Shown: in pieces, positions 9,635 to 17,758 of the stretch | Layout: each line of letters begins with the position of its first letter | Numbering within the stretch: position 1 is the first letter of the stretch | Assembly (NCBI RefSeq): GCF_002964785.1 | Contig: NZ_PQCC01000001.1 | Location: 186,001 to 250,000, forward strand | From: Pseudoalteromonas sp. T1lg48 | GTDB taxonomy: Bacteria > Pseudomonadota > Gammaproteobacteria > Enterobacterales > Alteromonadaceae | DNA length: 64,000 nt | Direction of reading: 5' to 3' | Position numbers and translations under genes: made by a program | Notes under the pieces: generated by a model | Database searches by the model: none | The model's input: only the letters and a program-made list of their open reading frames with translations | Told to the model about the DNA's origin: nothing

Positions 9635-10420
9635 ATGAGCAAAAAGATCACTTTTTCGGCCCTAGCCCTTACCAGTGTATTATTGGGTGCCTGTAGCAAT
9701 ACCCCGGAGCAAAGCGCCGAAACCGCCGCCGAGCAACAAATGAAATCCATGCAAGTGCAAGTCTTATACAAAGACCGCAGTCTGCAACCTCCCGGCTCAC
9801 AATTAACCGTAACCCTTTCCGATGTGTCTAAAATGGATGCGCCGGCTGAGGTGATTGCCAGCGAAACCATCACCCTAGATGGCGCACCGCCCTATGATCT
9901 AACCTTGACCTACGCTGCCGATGCTCTGCAAGAGCGCATGCGCTACAGTGTCAGCGCCAAAATAACCCTGGATGGCGAACTGCGGTATATTACCACGCAA
10001 AATAACGACCCCTTTGGCACCACGCAAACACAAAGCCCAATTAAGGTGATGATGGAACGCGTTGCCAAACCAGATGAGAGCCTGGTGAATACCTACTGGA
10101 AAGCGGTCAAGGTAGGTGGTAATGACGTGGTTGTGAAAAAGCGTGAGCCACACATTACCCTGCATCAAGATGGTCGCATGAGCGGCTTCTTAAGCTGCAA
10201 CCAGACCATGGGCCAGTACGTTAAAGGCCAACACTTTGGCCTGCGCTTTAAGTCGTTAGCCAGCACCCAAAAAATGTGTATGGAATTGATGGAGCAAGAA
10301 CAGCAGCTTAGCAAAGCGCTTGCTGACACCTTTTCATATCTCATTCAAGGTGACACCTTAACGCTGAAAAGCGAGCAAGGTGATGCCCTGGCAAGCTTTA
10401 AGGCCGTGCACCTAAAATAA
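9635..10420 (+). CDS. Lipoprotein with YscW/YbaY-type and META domains
   Basis: 261 residues. The signal peptide ends in a lipobox, LLGAC, with lipidated Cys at residue 20. Residues about 36-130 resemble the YbaY/YscW beta-sandwich lipoprotein family (VQVLYKDRSLQPPGSQLTV), and residues about 145-260 resemble a META/HslJ domain (NTYWKAVKVGG; the SGFLSCNQ loop and its partner Cys in TQKMCMELM). Outer-membrane or periplasmic location is expected. Members often respond to envelope or heat stress, but no specific role is shown here. It is a single gene. Confidence 0.75.
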   Translation: MSKKITFSALALTSVLLGACSNTPEQSAETAAEQQMKSMQVQVLYKDRSLQPPGSQLTVTLSDVSKMDAPAEVIASETITLDGAPPYDLTLTYAADALQERMRYSVSAKITLDGELRYITTQNNDPFGTTQTQSPIKVMMERVAKPDESLVNTYWKAVKVGGNDVVVKKREPHITLHQDGRMSGFLSCNQTMGQYVKGQHFGLRFKSLASTQKMCMELMEQEQQLSKALADTFSYLIQGDTLTLKSEQGDALASFKAVHLK

Positions 10421-10599
10421 CCCGGATGTTGCGGTGCCCCCGGTGCCGCCTTCCCCCTTCCCTGTTAGACCCTTCCTTTTGCCCTTGGGCAATGCTTAAA
10501 TGTTCCCAATTCATAAACGCCAGGCATGGTAAATTCCCTACGAACAGGATATTCAATTCTTTATAGTTACCTGTAACTCACAGTAAGAGGCCATATAGC

Positions 10600-11160
10600 G
10601 TGCTGACAGCCTTAGAAAAACTGATAAAAATCCTGGTGCTTATCATACTTGTCATCATCTTTTTTGGCCTGGTACTGCCCCCCGGCTATCAGGTTCAACG
10701 CAGTGTCGATATCAATCGCTCCACCACACAGGTGGCCCCTTGGTTGCAGGATTTAAACAACTGGCAAAAATGGCTGGCCGTGAAACAAATTGAAGATCAG
10801 GCCCAACTGCAGGTCTATGGTAAGACGCAAGGCGTGGGTGCACACATTAACTGGCTGGGTGAGAATTCTGGCGGCGAGCTCAGCATCACTCACAGCAACG
10901 CCGAACGTTTGGAGTTTCAAGTGTTGGTCAACAACGAATACCTTTCCCGAGGCGTAATTCGTATTGAAGGATATGCTCAGGGCAGTCGGGTGACCTGGGA
11001 ACAGCAAGGGGAAATCGCCATTCCCGTGCTGGGCCCATATCTTGCCTGGTTTGCCGAACATCAACTGCAAAACACCATCACCCATAGCCTGAACAACTTA
11101 AAAACACTGGCCGAACTGCCTGACATTAAGGTCAACGACGAGCAGCCCATCGACGCCTAG
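10600..11160 (+). CDS. Membrane-anchored SRPBCC (polyketide cyclase-like) protein
   Basis: 186 residues from a GTG start at 10600. Residues 8-27 form one hydrophobic helix. The rest resembles the SRPBCC/START-like fold common in bacterial polyketide-cyclase family proteins (PGYQVQRSVDINRSTTQVAPW and LNNWQKWLAVKQ, then alternating strands to a long C-terminal helix). Ligand and role are unknown. It ends just before a bidirectional terminator shared with the convergent outer membrane protein gene. Confidence 0.65.
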   Translation: MLTALEKLIKILVLIILVIIFFGLVLPPGYQVQRSVDINRSTTQVAPWLQDLNNWQKWLAVKQIEDQAQLQVYGKTQGVGAHINWLGENSGGELSITHSNAERLEFQVLVNNEYLSRGVIRIEGYAQGSRVTWEQQGEIAIPVLGPYLAWFAEHQLQNTITHSLNNLKTLAELPDIKVNDEQPIDA

Positions 11161-11180
11161 CCTGGCTTTCAACAAACACA

Positions 11181-11206
11181 AAAAAAGCGCCAAAAGGCGC
11201 TTTTTT
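11181..11206. terminator. Bidirectional rho-independent terminator
   Basis: AAAAAAGCGCC - AAAA - GGCGCTTTTTT: a stem flanked by A and T runs on both sides, placed between convergent genes, so it can end transcription in either direction. Confidence 0.9.
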
Positions 11207-11220
11207 ATGCACTCAAATGC

Positions 11221-11979
11221 TTAGAAGTGCACCTGCAAACCTGCGAAAGGTCCGGATACGTCGATATCCGTGTTGATATCGTCGATATCATCCAGCTCAA
11301 TCAACATGCTGCGGTAACCGGCACGTACGGCCACGTCAACGGCCATGTTATCGATCACTTCCCATTCCACACCAACCTGGTAGTCATGTACCGAGCTGTC
11401 ATCCAGGGCGAACATGCTGCCTTCGGCGAATACGCTCAGACCGGTGAATGGCAGGCCTACTTGAGCACGACCATAGGCCAGAGGTACAAAGCCAGAGAAA
11501 TCGGTGCGAACCATGGTGTCACTGTTGGTATCAGTGATGTAAAAATCACCATCGAACTGCTTGGCGCTAAGACCCAAGTCGATCGACAAGGTATCGTTAT
11601 CGAAGATTTCGTAATACAGCACGTAGTCGATATGAGTTAGGTCGGTTTCGGTATACAACTGGGTACCGGCGCCAAAGTTAATGTCCTGGAACTCAAAGCC
11701 GTCGACTAGGGTGGTGTCGCCGGTTACATCCATTTCCGTGTAACGTAGCTTCACGTTAGGGATAAGTGGTACTGGGTGCTCTAGGGCCACGTAGTAACTG
11801 GTTAAGGTTTCATCTTCGAACGAGAAATCTTGTTGGGCATTGCCTTTACTACCAAAGCTGCCTTCCGGCTCTGCCTGCCAGCCTTCGGCACCTACGTATA
11901 AACCTAATAACGTATCGGCCTGGGCCACTGGTGCCATGGTTGCTAACGATACTGCTGCCGCTAGAACGTACTTTTTCAT
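11221..11979 (-). CDS. TIGR04219-type outer membrane beta-barrel protein
   Basis: 252 residues with a clear signal peptide (cleavage after AQA, about residue 21). The mature part is a series of amphipathic strands ending in an aromatic residue (GPFAGLQVHF), the usual signal for barrel assembly. The opening DTLLGLYVGAEGWQAEPEG matches the TIGR04219 outer membrane family, which is widespread in marine gammaproteobacteria and of unknown function. It is 11 nt downstream of the DUF2333 gene and probably shares its transcript. Confidence 0.78.
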   Translation of the reverse strand: MKKYVLAAAVSLATMAPVAQADTLLGLYVGAEGWQAEPEGSFGSKGNAQQDFSFEDETLTSYYVALEHPVPLIPNVKLRYTEMDVTGDTTLVDGFEFQDINFGAGTQLYTETDLTHIDYVLYYEIFDNDTLSIDLGLSAKQFDGDFYITDTNSDTMVRTDFSGFVPLAYGRAQVGLPFTGLSVFAEGSMFALDDSSVHDYQVGVEWEVIDNMAVDVAVRAGYRSMLIELDDIDDINTDIDVSGPFAGLQVHF

Positions 11980-11990
11980 TTTATCCCCTA

Positions 11991-12977
11991 TTATCCTTGT
12001 GCGAGTAACTCGCTTAGTTCAATCAGTGCCGCATTGGCACGCGAAATATAATTAGCCATCACCAAAGAGTGATTGGCCACAAAACCAAAGCCACTGCCGT
12101 TTAAGACCATGGGACTCCATACCGGCTCCTGAGTTGCCTCGAGTTCACGGATGATCTGCTGCACACTCACCTTGGCGTTTTTCTTTTCCAACACGTCGGC
12201 AAAGTCATGTTCAATGGCACTTAAAAAATGCAGCAACGCCCAAGTGGCGCCACGGGCTTCATAAAAGGTGTCGTCTATTTTCCACCAGGAGGTGCGCACC
12301 ATTTGCTCATGAGGGGCATAGGTGGCTTGATGGGCTTCACGATCTCCGGCTAAATCCGTGTTTAAGCGCTCCTGACCGACACTGGCACTGAGGCGCTGAC
12401 TTAAGCTGCCTAGACGTTTTTCCGCCTCTTTTACCCAGGCGCGCAGGTTATCGGCGCGGGCATAAAACTGGCTTTGGCGATCATTGCTGTCGGCAATTTG
12501 CGAGCGGTACTCGATCAGCAGCTCAATGCCTTTTTGGTACTCACCCTCGGCGCTTGGCCACATCCAGGCGGTATTGCTGATATTAAATTGCGGCTGGGCT
12601 TTTTTCAGCGAGGGGTGCTCGGTCGATTGAGATTGCGAGCGGCTGAAGTCCTTACGCATGGATAAGGCCATATCCCGGGCCATTTCCAGCGCGCCATATT
12701 CCCAGGCCGGCATATTGTCCATCATGACGCTTGGCGGCATCATATCATTGCTGAGGTAACCACCTGGTTTGTCGAGTAAAGATTGAGTCACGGTGATCAG
12801 CGTCGAGGTGGTCACATAGCCCGTCACCAGTTGCTCGTTGCGTTCACTGGCCTGCTGTTTGGCATTTTCAAGCACATCAAAGCGGTCTGGCTCTATGCTC
12901 CAATACACGGCAATTAAATAGAATAACAATAGTACAGCGGCGATGGCGGCTGCGATCTTTCCTTTATGCTGTGACAT
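11991..12977 (-). CDS. DUF2333 family inner-membrane-anchored protein
   Basis: 328 residues: a short cytoplasmic start, one membrane helix (about 8-27), then a mostly helical periplasmic domain. The segments TGYVTTSTLITVTQSLLDKPGGYLSND (cited in part) and NTAWMWPSAEGEYQKG are characteristic of DUF2333. Function is unknown. It lies between the copper chaperone gene (8 nt upstream) and the outer membrane barrel gene, forming a three-gene envelope operon. Confidence 0.8.
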   Translation of the reverse strand: MSQHKGKIAAAIAAVLLLFYLIAVYWSIEPDRFDVLENAKQQASERNEQLVTGYVTTSTLITVTQSLLDKPGGYLSNDMMPPSVMMDNMPAWEYGALEMARDMALSMRKDFSRSQSQSTEHPSLKKAQPQFNISNTAWMWPSAEGEYQKGIELLIEYRSQIADSNDRQSQFYARADNLRAWVKEAEKRLGSLSQRLSASVGQERLNTDLAGDREAHQATYAPHEQMVRTSWWKIDDTFYEARGATWALLHFLSAIEHDFADVLEKKNAKVSVQQIIRELEATQEPVWSPMVLNGSGFGFVANHSLVMANYISRANAALIELSELLAQG

Positions 12978-12985
12978 ATCAACTC

Positions 12986-13462
12986 CTAGTTGTGGTGGTG
13001 CTCACTGCCATTGTCGCGCTTTTGCTCGATTAAACTGAAAACGCGCGCCTGGCCATGTACACGTTCGCCATCGGCGAAGATCAATGTCATTTTCAGTGTC
13101 TGATCGACGCTAAGGGCTTGCTGTGGCAAAAATAACATTAAGTGTAGCCCACCCGGTTGCAACACTACGCGGCTATTTGCGCCGATAGTGAGGCTGTCTA
13201 ATTGACGCATTTTCATCATGCCATCGCTGTGTTCATGGGTATGAATTTCCACACGCCCGAGCGATTCCAGTTCAACGGCTTTAAGGGTGCGCTCGCGCTG
13301 AGAGTCATTCTTCAGCGTAAAATAGCCCACCGAGCTGCTGGCCGCTGGCAAGAACTGGCGAACTTTCGCATCACTGAGCGTCAGCCCATCCTGGGCGTAA
13401 CTAAAGGCACAAGCACAAAGGGCCGTTGCCGTAAGCAAGGCCCGATTGAAAATACGCAACAT
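12986..13462 (-). CDS. Periplasmic PCu(A)C-type copper chaperone
   Basis: 158 residues with a signal peptide (cleavage near residue 23, SYAQ). The PCu(A)C fold is indicated by SVGYFTLKNDSQRERTL, an upstream His (HTHEHSDGMMKM, about 75-86) and the downstream PGGLHLMLF (about 104-112), which supply His and Met ligands. The family delivers Cu(I), often to cytochrome oxidase. A His-rich end (EHHHN) adds possible metal ligands. First gene of the DUF2333/barrel operon. Confidence 0.85.
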   Translation of the reverse strand: MLRIFNRALLTATALCACAFSYAQDGLTLSDAKVRQFLPAASSSVGYFTLKNDSQRERTLKAVELESLGRVEIHTHEHSDGMMKMRQLDSLTIGANSRVVLQPGGLHLMLFLPQQALSVDQTLKMTLIFADGERVHGQARVFSLIEQKRDNGSEHHHN

Positions 13463-13564
13463 AATGCTTCCTTGAATTTATTCCCCTGAAGGTATCCTAA
13501 TATAACTTAATGACACCTGAGTGTCTTCAGTAAAATCAGCAACCTAAACCCCATCGGGATGGGA

Positions 13565-13768
13565 TTAAATCATGATCTGCTCTTCAAAGAGCAGGTGGCA
13601 AACAAGATAAACCGCCGCCATGATGATGGGGGCATTGAGGAAGATGATGATCACCGCCAAGCGCACCAGCCAGGTTGGCAAATGGTGGTGTTTAGCAAAA
13701 CCGGCGCAGACGCCGGAGATTTTCTTATCCAGGGCATCGCGATAATAAGTGCTGCTTGATTTAGCCAT
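13565..13768 (-). CDS. PspC-domain small membrane protein
   Basis: 67 residues. It begins with the PspC signature (LDKKISGVCAGFAKHHHLPTWLVRL) and ends in one membrane helix (about 38-60). PspC proteins belong to the phage-shock envelope stress response in enterobacteria, but pspA, pspB and pspF are not in the window. This is the short, solitary form. The start at 13768 has an AGGAGT-like site upstream. Confidence 0.8.
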   Translation of the reverse strand: MAKSSSTYYRDALDKKISGVCAGFAKHHHLPTWLVRLAVIIIFLNAPIIMAAVYLVCHLLFEEQIMI

Positions 13769-13911
13769 GGTGTACTCCTAAGTAGTGGAACTACTCCATG
13801 GCTCTCAAGTTATATGCCAAAAAATAACCATTTGAATTTAAAGGGTTATCTTTTATGGTTGACGAGGTTTAATTAGCCTTAAAGACTAATTTATGGTGTT
13901 TTTGCCTACTT

Positions 13912-14916
13912 CTAGCTGACAAAGGCCAGGGCCTGTACCAGGGTTTGCGCCGTGGCCTCACGCTTATGGCCATTCTCAGAGAGGTGGCGACGATAACCGC
14001 GCGCCCCCGGCATGCCCTGGAAAAGCCCCAGCATATGGCGCGCCACATGCCAAAACCGTGCGCCCTGGCGCATTTCATCATCGATATAACCCAGCATTTG
14101 CTCGGCTATCTGATGACGAGTCAGGGTGCAGCCTGGCTGGCCGTAGAGCTCGGCATCCACCTGCGCTAGCAAATAAGGGTTGCTGTAGGCTTCACGGCCT
14201 ATCATTACACCATCAACATGCTGCAAATGGTGCTGACACTCGGCAATGGTTTTAATACCGCCATTAATGCTGATATGCAGGTGCGGATAGTCTTTTTTAA
14301 GCTGATATACACGGGGATAATCGAGCGGCGGGATCTCGCGGTTTTCTTTCGGGCTCAAGCCCTGCAACCAGGCCTTACGGGCATGAATAATAAAGTCGTC
14401 GCAGCCAATCTTATGGTTGGCATCGATTAACGCCAGCAGAAACTCGTAGCTGTCTTGCTCGTCGATACCGATACGGGTTTTGACCGTAACCGGAATATCG
14501 GTCACCGCCTTCATCGCCGCAATACCCTCGGCCACCAGTTCCGGCTCCGCCATCAGACAGGCACCAAAGCGGCCATTTTGCACCCGGTCAGAAGGACAAC
14601 CTACGTTTAAGTTAATTTCCGCATAACCGCGCTGGGCTGCCAGCTTGGCGCAATGGGCCAGCTCCTCGGGGTTTGAACCACCCAGCTGCAGGGCAACCGG
14701 TTGCTCGTGCTGGTTAAAATGCAGGTAATCACCCTTACCGTGAATAATGGCACCGGTAGTGATCATCTCGGTGTAAAGCACAGCCTCTTTAGTCATTAAG
14801 CGATGAAAGGTACGGCAATGACGGTCGGTCCAATCCAGCATGGGCGCGACGCTAAAGCGACGGAAAGTGTCTTGCTGCCAAGTTGGGGTCGGCGTGTGGA
14901 TGATTGTGTCTGTCAT
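13912..14916 (-). CDS. dusA: tRNA-dihydrouridine(20/20a) synthase DusA
   Basis: 334 residues, FMN-dependent reductase that converts uridine to dihydrouridine at positions 20/20a in the tRNA D-loop. [20 protein letters not shown] near the N-terminus is diagnostic of DusA, and [17 protein letters not shown] (about 108-124) contains the catalytic Cys. INGGIKT and [15 protein letters not shown] form the FMN phosphate-binding region. Single gene. Confidence 0.96.
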   Translation of the reverse strand: MTDTIIHTPTPTWQQDTFRRFSVAPMLDWTDRHCRTFHRLMTKEAVLYTEMITTGAIIHGKGDYLHFNQHEQPVALQLGGSNPEELAHCAKLAAQRGYAEINLNVGCPSDRVQNGRFGACLMAEPELVAEGIAAMKAVTDIPVTVKTRIGIDEQDSYEFLLALIDANHKIGCDDFIIHARKAWLQGLSPKENREIPPLDYPRVYQLKKDYPHLHISINGGIKTIAECQHHLQHVDGVMIGREAYSNPYLLAQVDAELYGQPGCTLTRHQIAEQMLGYIDDEMRQGARFWHVARHMLGLFQGMPGARGYRRHLSENGHKREATAQTLVQALAFVS

Positions 14917-15011
14917 GGCTGATTACCTATCTATGCACTGCTTCTGAGCAATAAGGGCGCGAATTATACGCAACTCCAGCATAAATTTCACGCCATCAAA
15001 GCATCCTCATA

Positions 15012-15620
15012 CTAAAGCGCAAAATAATCTTTAATACCACCAAGGATATTGGCCACCGCCACCGAGCTTAAGATCAGGCCCATTACCCGGGAAATAATAC
15101 TGGCACCGCTATCGCCGATAAAGTTATGCACATAACGGGCAAGCAGCAAGAGCATAAGCACCAATATCAGCACACCCAGCATCACAGAAGAAGTGATCGC
15201 CTGTTCCACCCAGGTAAACTCTTCATTTCGGGTCATCAGTACTGCCCCCAACATGGCTCCAGGGCTGGCAATGGAAGGGATCGCCAAAGGGAAAATGGCG
15301 GTCTCGGTGGAGTCGCGCATGCTTTTAATCTCGGACTCCGGCTTACCCTCACCAAAGATCATGGTCAAAGCAAATAACAACAGAACGATACCGCCAGCAA
15401 TTTGAAACGCGGCCAGGGGAATACGGATGGCGTTCAGTAGCAGCTCGCCGACCACCACAAAAAATAGCAACACCAGGGCTGAGACGGCGACGGCCTTATA
15501 GGCTACCTTGCGCTTGAAGGCGGCGTCTTCGCCGCGGGTGACGGCGATAAATACCGGAATGGTGCCCACCGGGTCGATGACCGCAAAAAAGAAGATAAAG
15601 GTGGCAATTAACTCGTTCAC
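15012..15620 (-). CDS. MarC/YhgN-family inner membrane protein
   Basis: 202 residues with six predicted membrane helices and MarC family features (FFAVIDPVGTIPVFIAVT near the N-terminus; FPLAIPSIASPGA at about 107-119). Despite the MarC name, the family is not proven to give antibiotic resistance; transport is suspected. Single gene between dusA and zur, and divergent from zur. Confidence 0.85.
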   Translation of the reverse strand: MNELIATFIFFFAVIDPVGTIPVFIAVTRGEDAAFKRKVAYKAVAVSALVLLFFVVVGELLLNAIRIPLAAFQIAGGIVLLLFALTMIFGEGKPESEIKSMRDSTETAIFPLAIPSIASPGAMLGAVLMTRNEEFTWVEQAITSSVMLGVLILVLMLLLLARYVHNFIGDSGASIISRVMGLILSSVAVANILGGIKDYFAL

Positions 15621-15734
15621 GCTAACTCCCAGTTATGAAAACAAAATTATACCGTTGGCGACAATTCAGAGATAGTAATTTTTCGCTACCATAGTATGCT
15701 ATTAGGGGTGGCAAGAAGATCAAAAAGGTAACCT

Positions 15735-16169
15735 ATGAACGTCGATGCGCTGGTCAATAAAGCGAAAAGAATGTGTGATAGCAAAGGTGCGCGCTTCACA
15801 CCCATTAGAGAAAAGGTTTTTCGCTTACTGGCGAGCACCGAAAGCGGTGTGGGTGCCTACGACTTGTTAGAGCAGCTCAAGGTCACCGAGAGCAGCGCCA
15901 AACCGGCCACCATCTACCGCGCCTTAGACTTTTTGGCGGAGCAGGGATTTATCCATAAAATCGAAAGCACCAATGCCTTTATGTTGTGTCATCACTTTGA
16001 GTCAATTCATCCGGTGCAATTGCTGATCTGCGACCAGTGCGGTCATGTGGCCGAGCTGCATTCTAGTGTGCTGTCCCACGAATTAAGTGCCCTCGCCCTG
16101 GAGAACGGCTTTAGCGTCAGCTCACAAACCATAGAAGCCCATGGCATTTGCAAAAACTGCCAATCTTAA
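15735..16169 (+). CDS. zur: Zinc uptake regulator Zur (Fur family)
   Basis: 144 residues. The winged-helix N-terminus (RFTPIREKVFRLLAST, then KPATIYRALDFLAEQGFIHKI) is followed by a metal-binding C-terminus with two CxxC pairs (CDQCG and CKNC), the structural zinc site of Fur-family proteins. ESTNAFMLCHHF and HPVQLLICD are closer to Zur than to Fur. It would repress zinc import genes when zinc is sufficient; no znu genes are in the window. I could not identify a Zur box upstream. Confidence 0.85.
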   Translation: MNVDALVNKAKRMCDSKGARFTPIREKVFRLLASTESGVGAYDLLEQLKVTESSAKPATIYRALDFLAEQGFIHKIESTNAFMLCHHFESIHPVQLLICDQCGHVAELHSSVLSHELSALALENGFSVSSQTIEAHGICKNCQS

Positions 16170-16204
16170 TCTCCAGCAGCAGTACGCCGAGTCTAGTCAT
16201 CTTT

Positions 16205-16672
16205 ATGAATGTCGAATTTATTAACCCTTTTCTTTCGTCCCTGTTAAACGTGTTGGCCACCATGGCCAATACCAAGCTTGAGCCGGGGAAGCCTAGTATT
16301 AAAAACGGCGAAATGGCGCTGGGCGATGTTTCCGGGATGATTGGCATGCTTGGCCCACAAACCAAGGGCTCGATGTCGATCACCTTCGACGAAGCGTTAG
16401 CCTTGGACATTATGCAACGCATGCTCGGCGAGCGCCCCGCCAGCGTGAATGAGGAAGTAACCGACATGGTTGGCGAGATCACTAACATGGTCACCGGTGG
16501 CGCCAAAAACCTGCTCGGCGATAAGGGCTATGATTTTGATATGGCCACCCCTGTGGTGGTAGCTGGTAAGGGTCATCATCTCAGTCATAAATGCCAGGGT
16601 AAAACCCTGCTTGTACCCTTTAGCTCTCCCGCGGGCAAAGCCCATATAGAAGTGAGCTTTGATACCTTATGA
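16205..16672 (+). CDS. CheX-like chemotaxis phosphatase
   Basis: 155 residues from ATG 16205 (the frame is open 19 codons further up but only the ATG matches the family start MNVEFINPF). Residues about 80-110 hold [21 protein letters not shown] (cited in part), containing the ExxN pair used by CheX/CheC phosphatases to dephosphorylate CheY-P. No other chemotaxis gene is adjacent. It overlaps yjbQ by 4 nt (ATGA), so the two are co-translated. Confidence 0.75.
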   Translation: MNVEFINPFLSSLLNVLATMANTKLEPGKPSIKNGEMALGDVSGMIGMLGPQTKGSMSITFDEALALDIMQRMLGERPASVNEEVTDMVGEITNMVTGGAKNLLGDKGYDFDMATPVVVAGKGHHLSHKCQGKTLLVPFSSPAGKAHIEVSFDTL

Positions 16673-17100
16673 GCTGGCAACAACAACAGATCACCCTCAG
16701 CGCCAAAGCGCGCGGTTTTCACCTTATCGATGATGAACTAGCGCAACTCTTGCCACAAATCGGCCAGTATCAGGTGGGGTTAGTACACTTACTGCTGCTG
16801 CATACCTCGGCCAGTTTAACCATTAATGAAAATGCCGATCCCACGGTACGTCAGGATATGGAGGCGCACTTTAACTGGGCCGCCCCCGAACGCCAGCCTT
16901 TTTATCGCCATACCTATGAAGGCGATGACGATATGCCCGCGCATATCAAGGCCAGCACCCTGGGCTGTGAGCTTACCCTGCCGATACGTGACGGACGTCT
17001 GGTACTTGGCACCTGGCAGGGCATTTATTTAGGTGAGCACCGTGATGCCGGTGGTAAACGTCGCATCCTTGCCACTTTTCAGGGTCAAATGTACCCCTAA
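16669..17100 (+). CDS. yjbQ: YjbQ/UPF0047 family protein
   Basis: 143 residues, complete. [16 protein letters not shown] and a C-terminal [13 protein letters not shown] are the hallmarks of the UPF0047/YjbQ fold, with conserved His and Glu residues. Some members show weak thiamine-phosphate synthase activity; the physiological role is unsettled. The ATGA overlap couples it to the cheX-like gene. Confidence 0.9.
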   Translation: MSWQQQQITLSAKARGFHLIDDELAQLLPQIGQYQVGLVHLLLLHTSASLTINENADPTVRQDMEAHFNWAAPERQPFYRHTYEGDDDMPAHIKASTLGCELTLPIRDGRLVLGTWQGIYLGEHRDAGGKRRILATFQGQMYP

Positions 17101-17202
17101 TAAAAACAAAAAAGCCCTTTTCTTACAATAAATTACAACTATTCCTTATTTACTAAAACTGCGGCTATAGTTAATAGGCCTCTGAACTAATAAGGAACAA
17201 TA

Positions 17203-17751
17203 ATGCTAACACCCAATAATAACACCCTGATCGTTCCCTGCGAGCCCAACGACTATACAGCGCAACAAAGCTTTATGCTCACCCCCAGCACCTCACAGCG
17301 CTGGATAACCCAGCTTAGCGAAAGCGGCGAAAGCCTCGGCGGCCCCAACAACGACGACTTTAACGTCAACTTCACCAACAACCCCAGCGATCCCAGTCTA
17401 GAAAAGCTCCAGGAGGCAAGGTTTGTCGTTCATATTGAAGACCCGGATTGGGAGTTTTTCGGTAATGGTGTCGAATACGTTAAAAATAACAGCAATTGTA
17501 ATTATAACGTCGACTCAGAGTTGAGCGACGATAAGAAGCAGCTAACCATAGTGCTGCGCCAGGTAGAGCCCACCATTAACTATGCCGGAAGTGATAATAG
17601 CCCGTTGGATAAGGTGATTGAGGTCACGCCTTCGCCTTCGGCCCAGCCATTAACCATTGGCTTTCGTTATACCGCCAAGCAACTAAGTAGCGGGCGTTAT
17701 TACATGTCGCAGGATCCGCGCATTATTGTCGAACGTCCTAAAGAGCAATAA
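17203..17751 (+). CDS. Hypothetical protein, convergent with the Ser/Thr kinase gene
   Basis: 182 residues; I do not recognise a family. There is no signal peptide, membrane helix or Cys cluster (one Cys at about 9, one near 103). The sequence is rich in Asn, Asp, Ser and Pro and predicted mainly as strands (RFVVHIEDPDWEFF, KQLTIVLRQVEPTINY, LTIGFRYTAKQ). It ends with DPRIIVERPKEQ. The ATG has an AAGGA site 8 nt upstream, and the frame shows codon use like its neighbours, so it is probably real. It ends 7 nt before the stop of the kinase gene on the other strand; a functional link is speculation. Confidence 0.6.
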   Translation: MLTPNNNTLIVPCEPNDYTAQQSFMLTPSTSQRWITQLSESGESLGGPNNDDFNVNFTNNPSDPSLEKLQEARFVVHIEDPDWEFFGNGVEYVKNNSNCNYNVDSELSDDKKQLTIVLRQVEPTINYAGSDNSPLDKVIEVTPSPSAQPLTIGFRYTAKQLSSGRYYMSQDPRIIVERPKEQ

Positions 17752-17758
17752 CCCAACC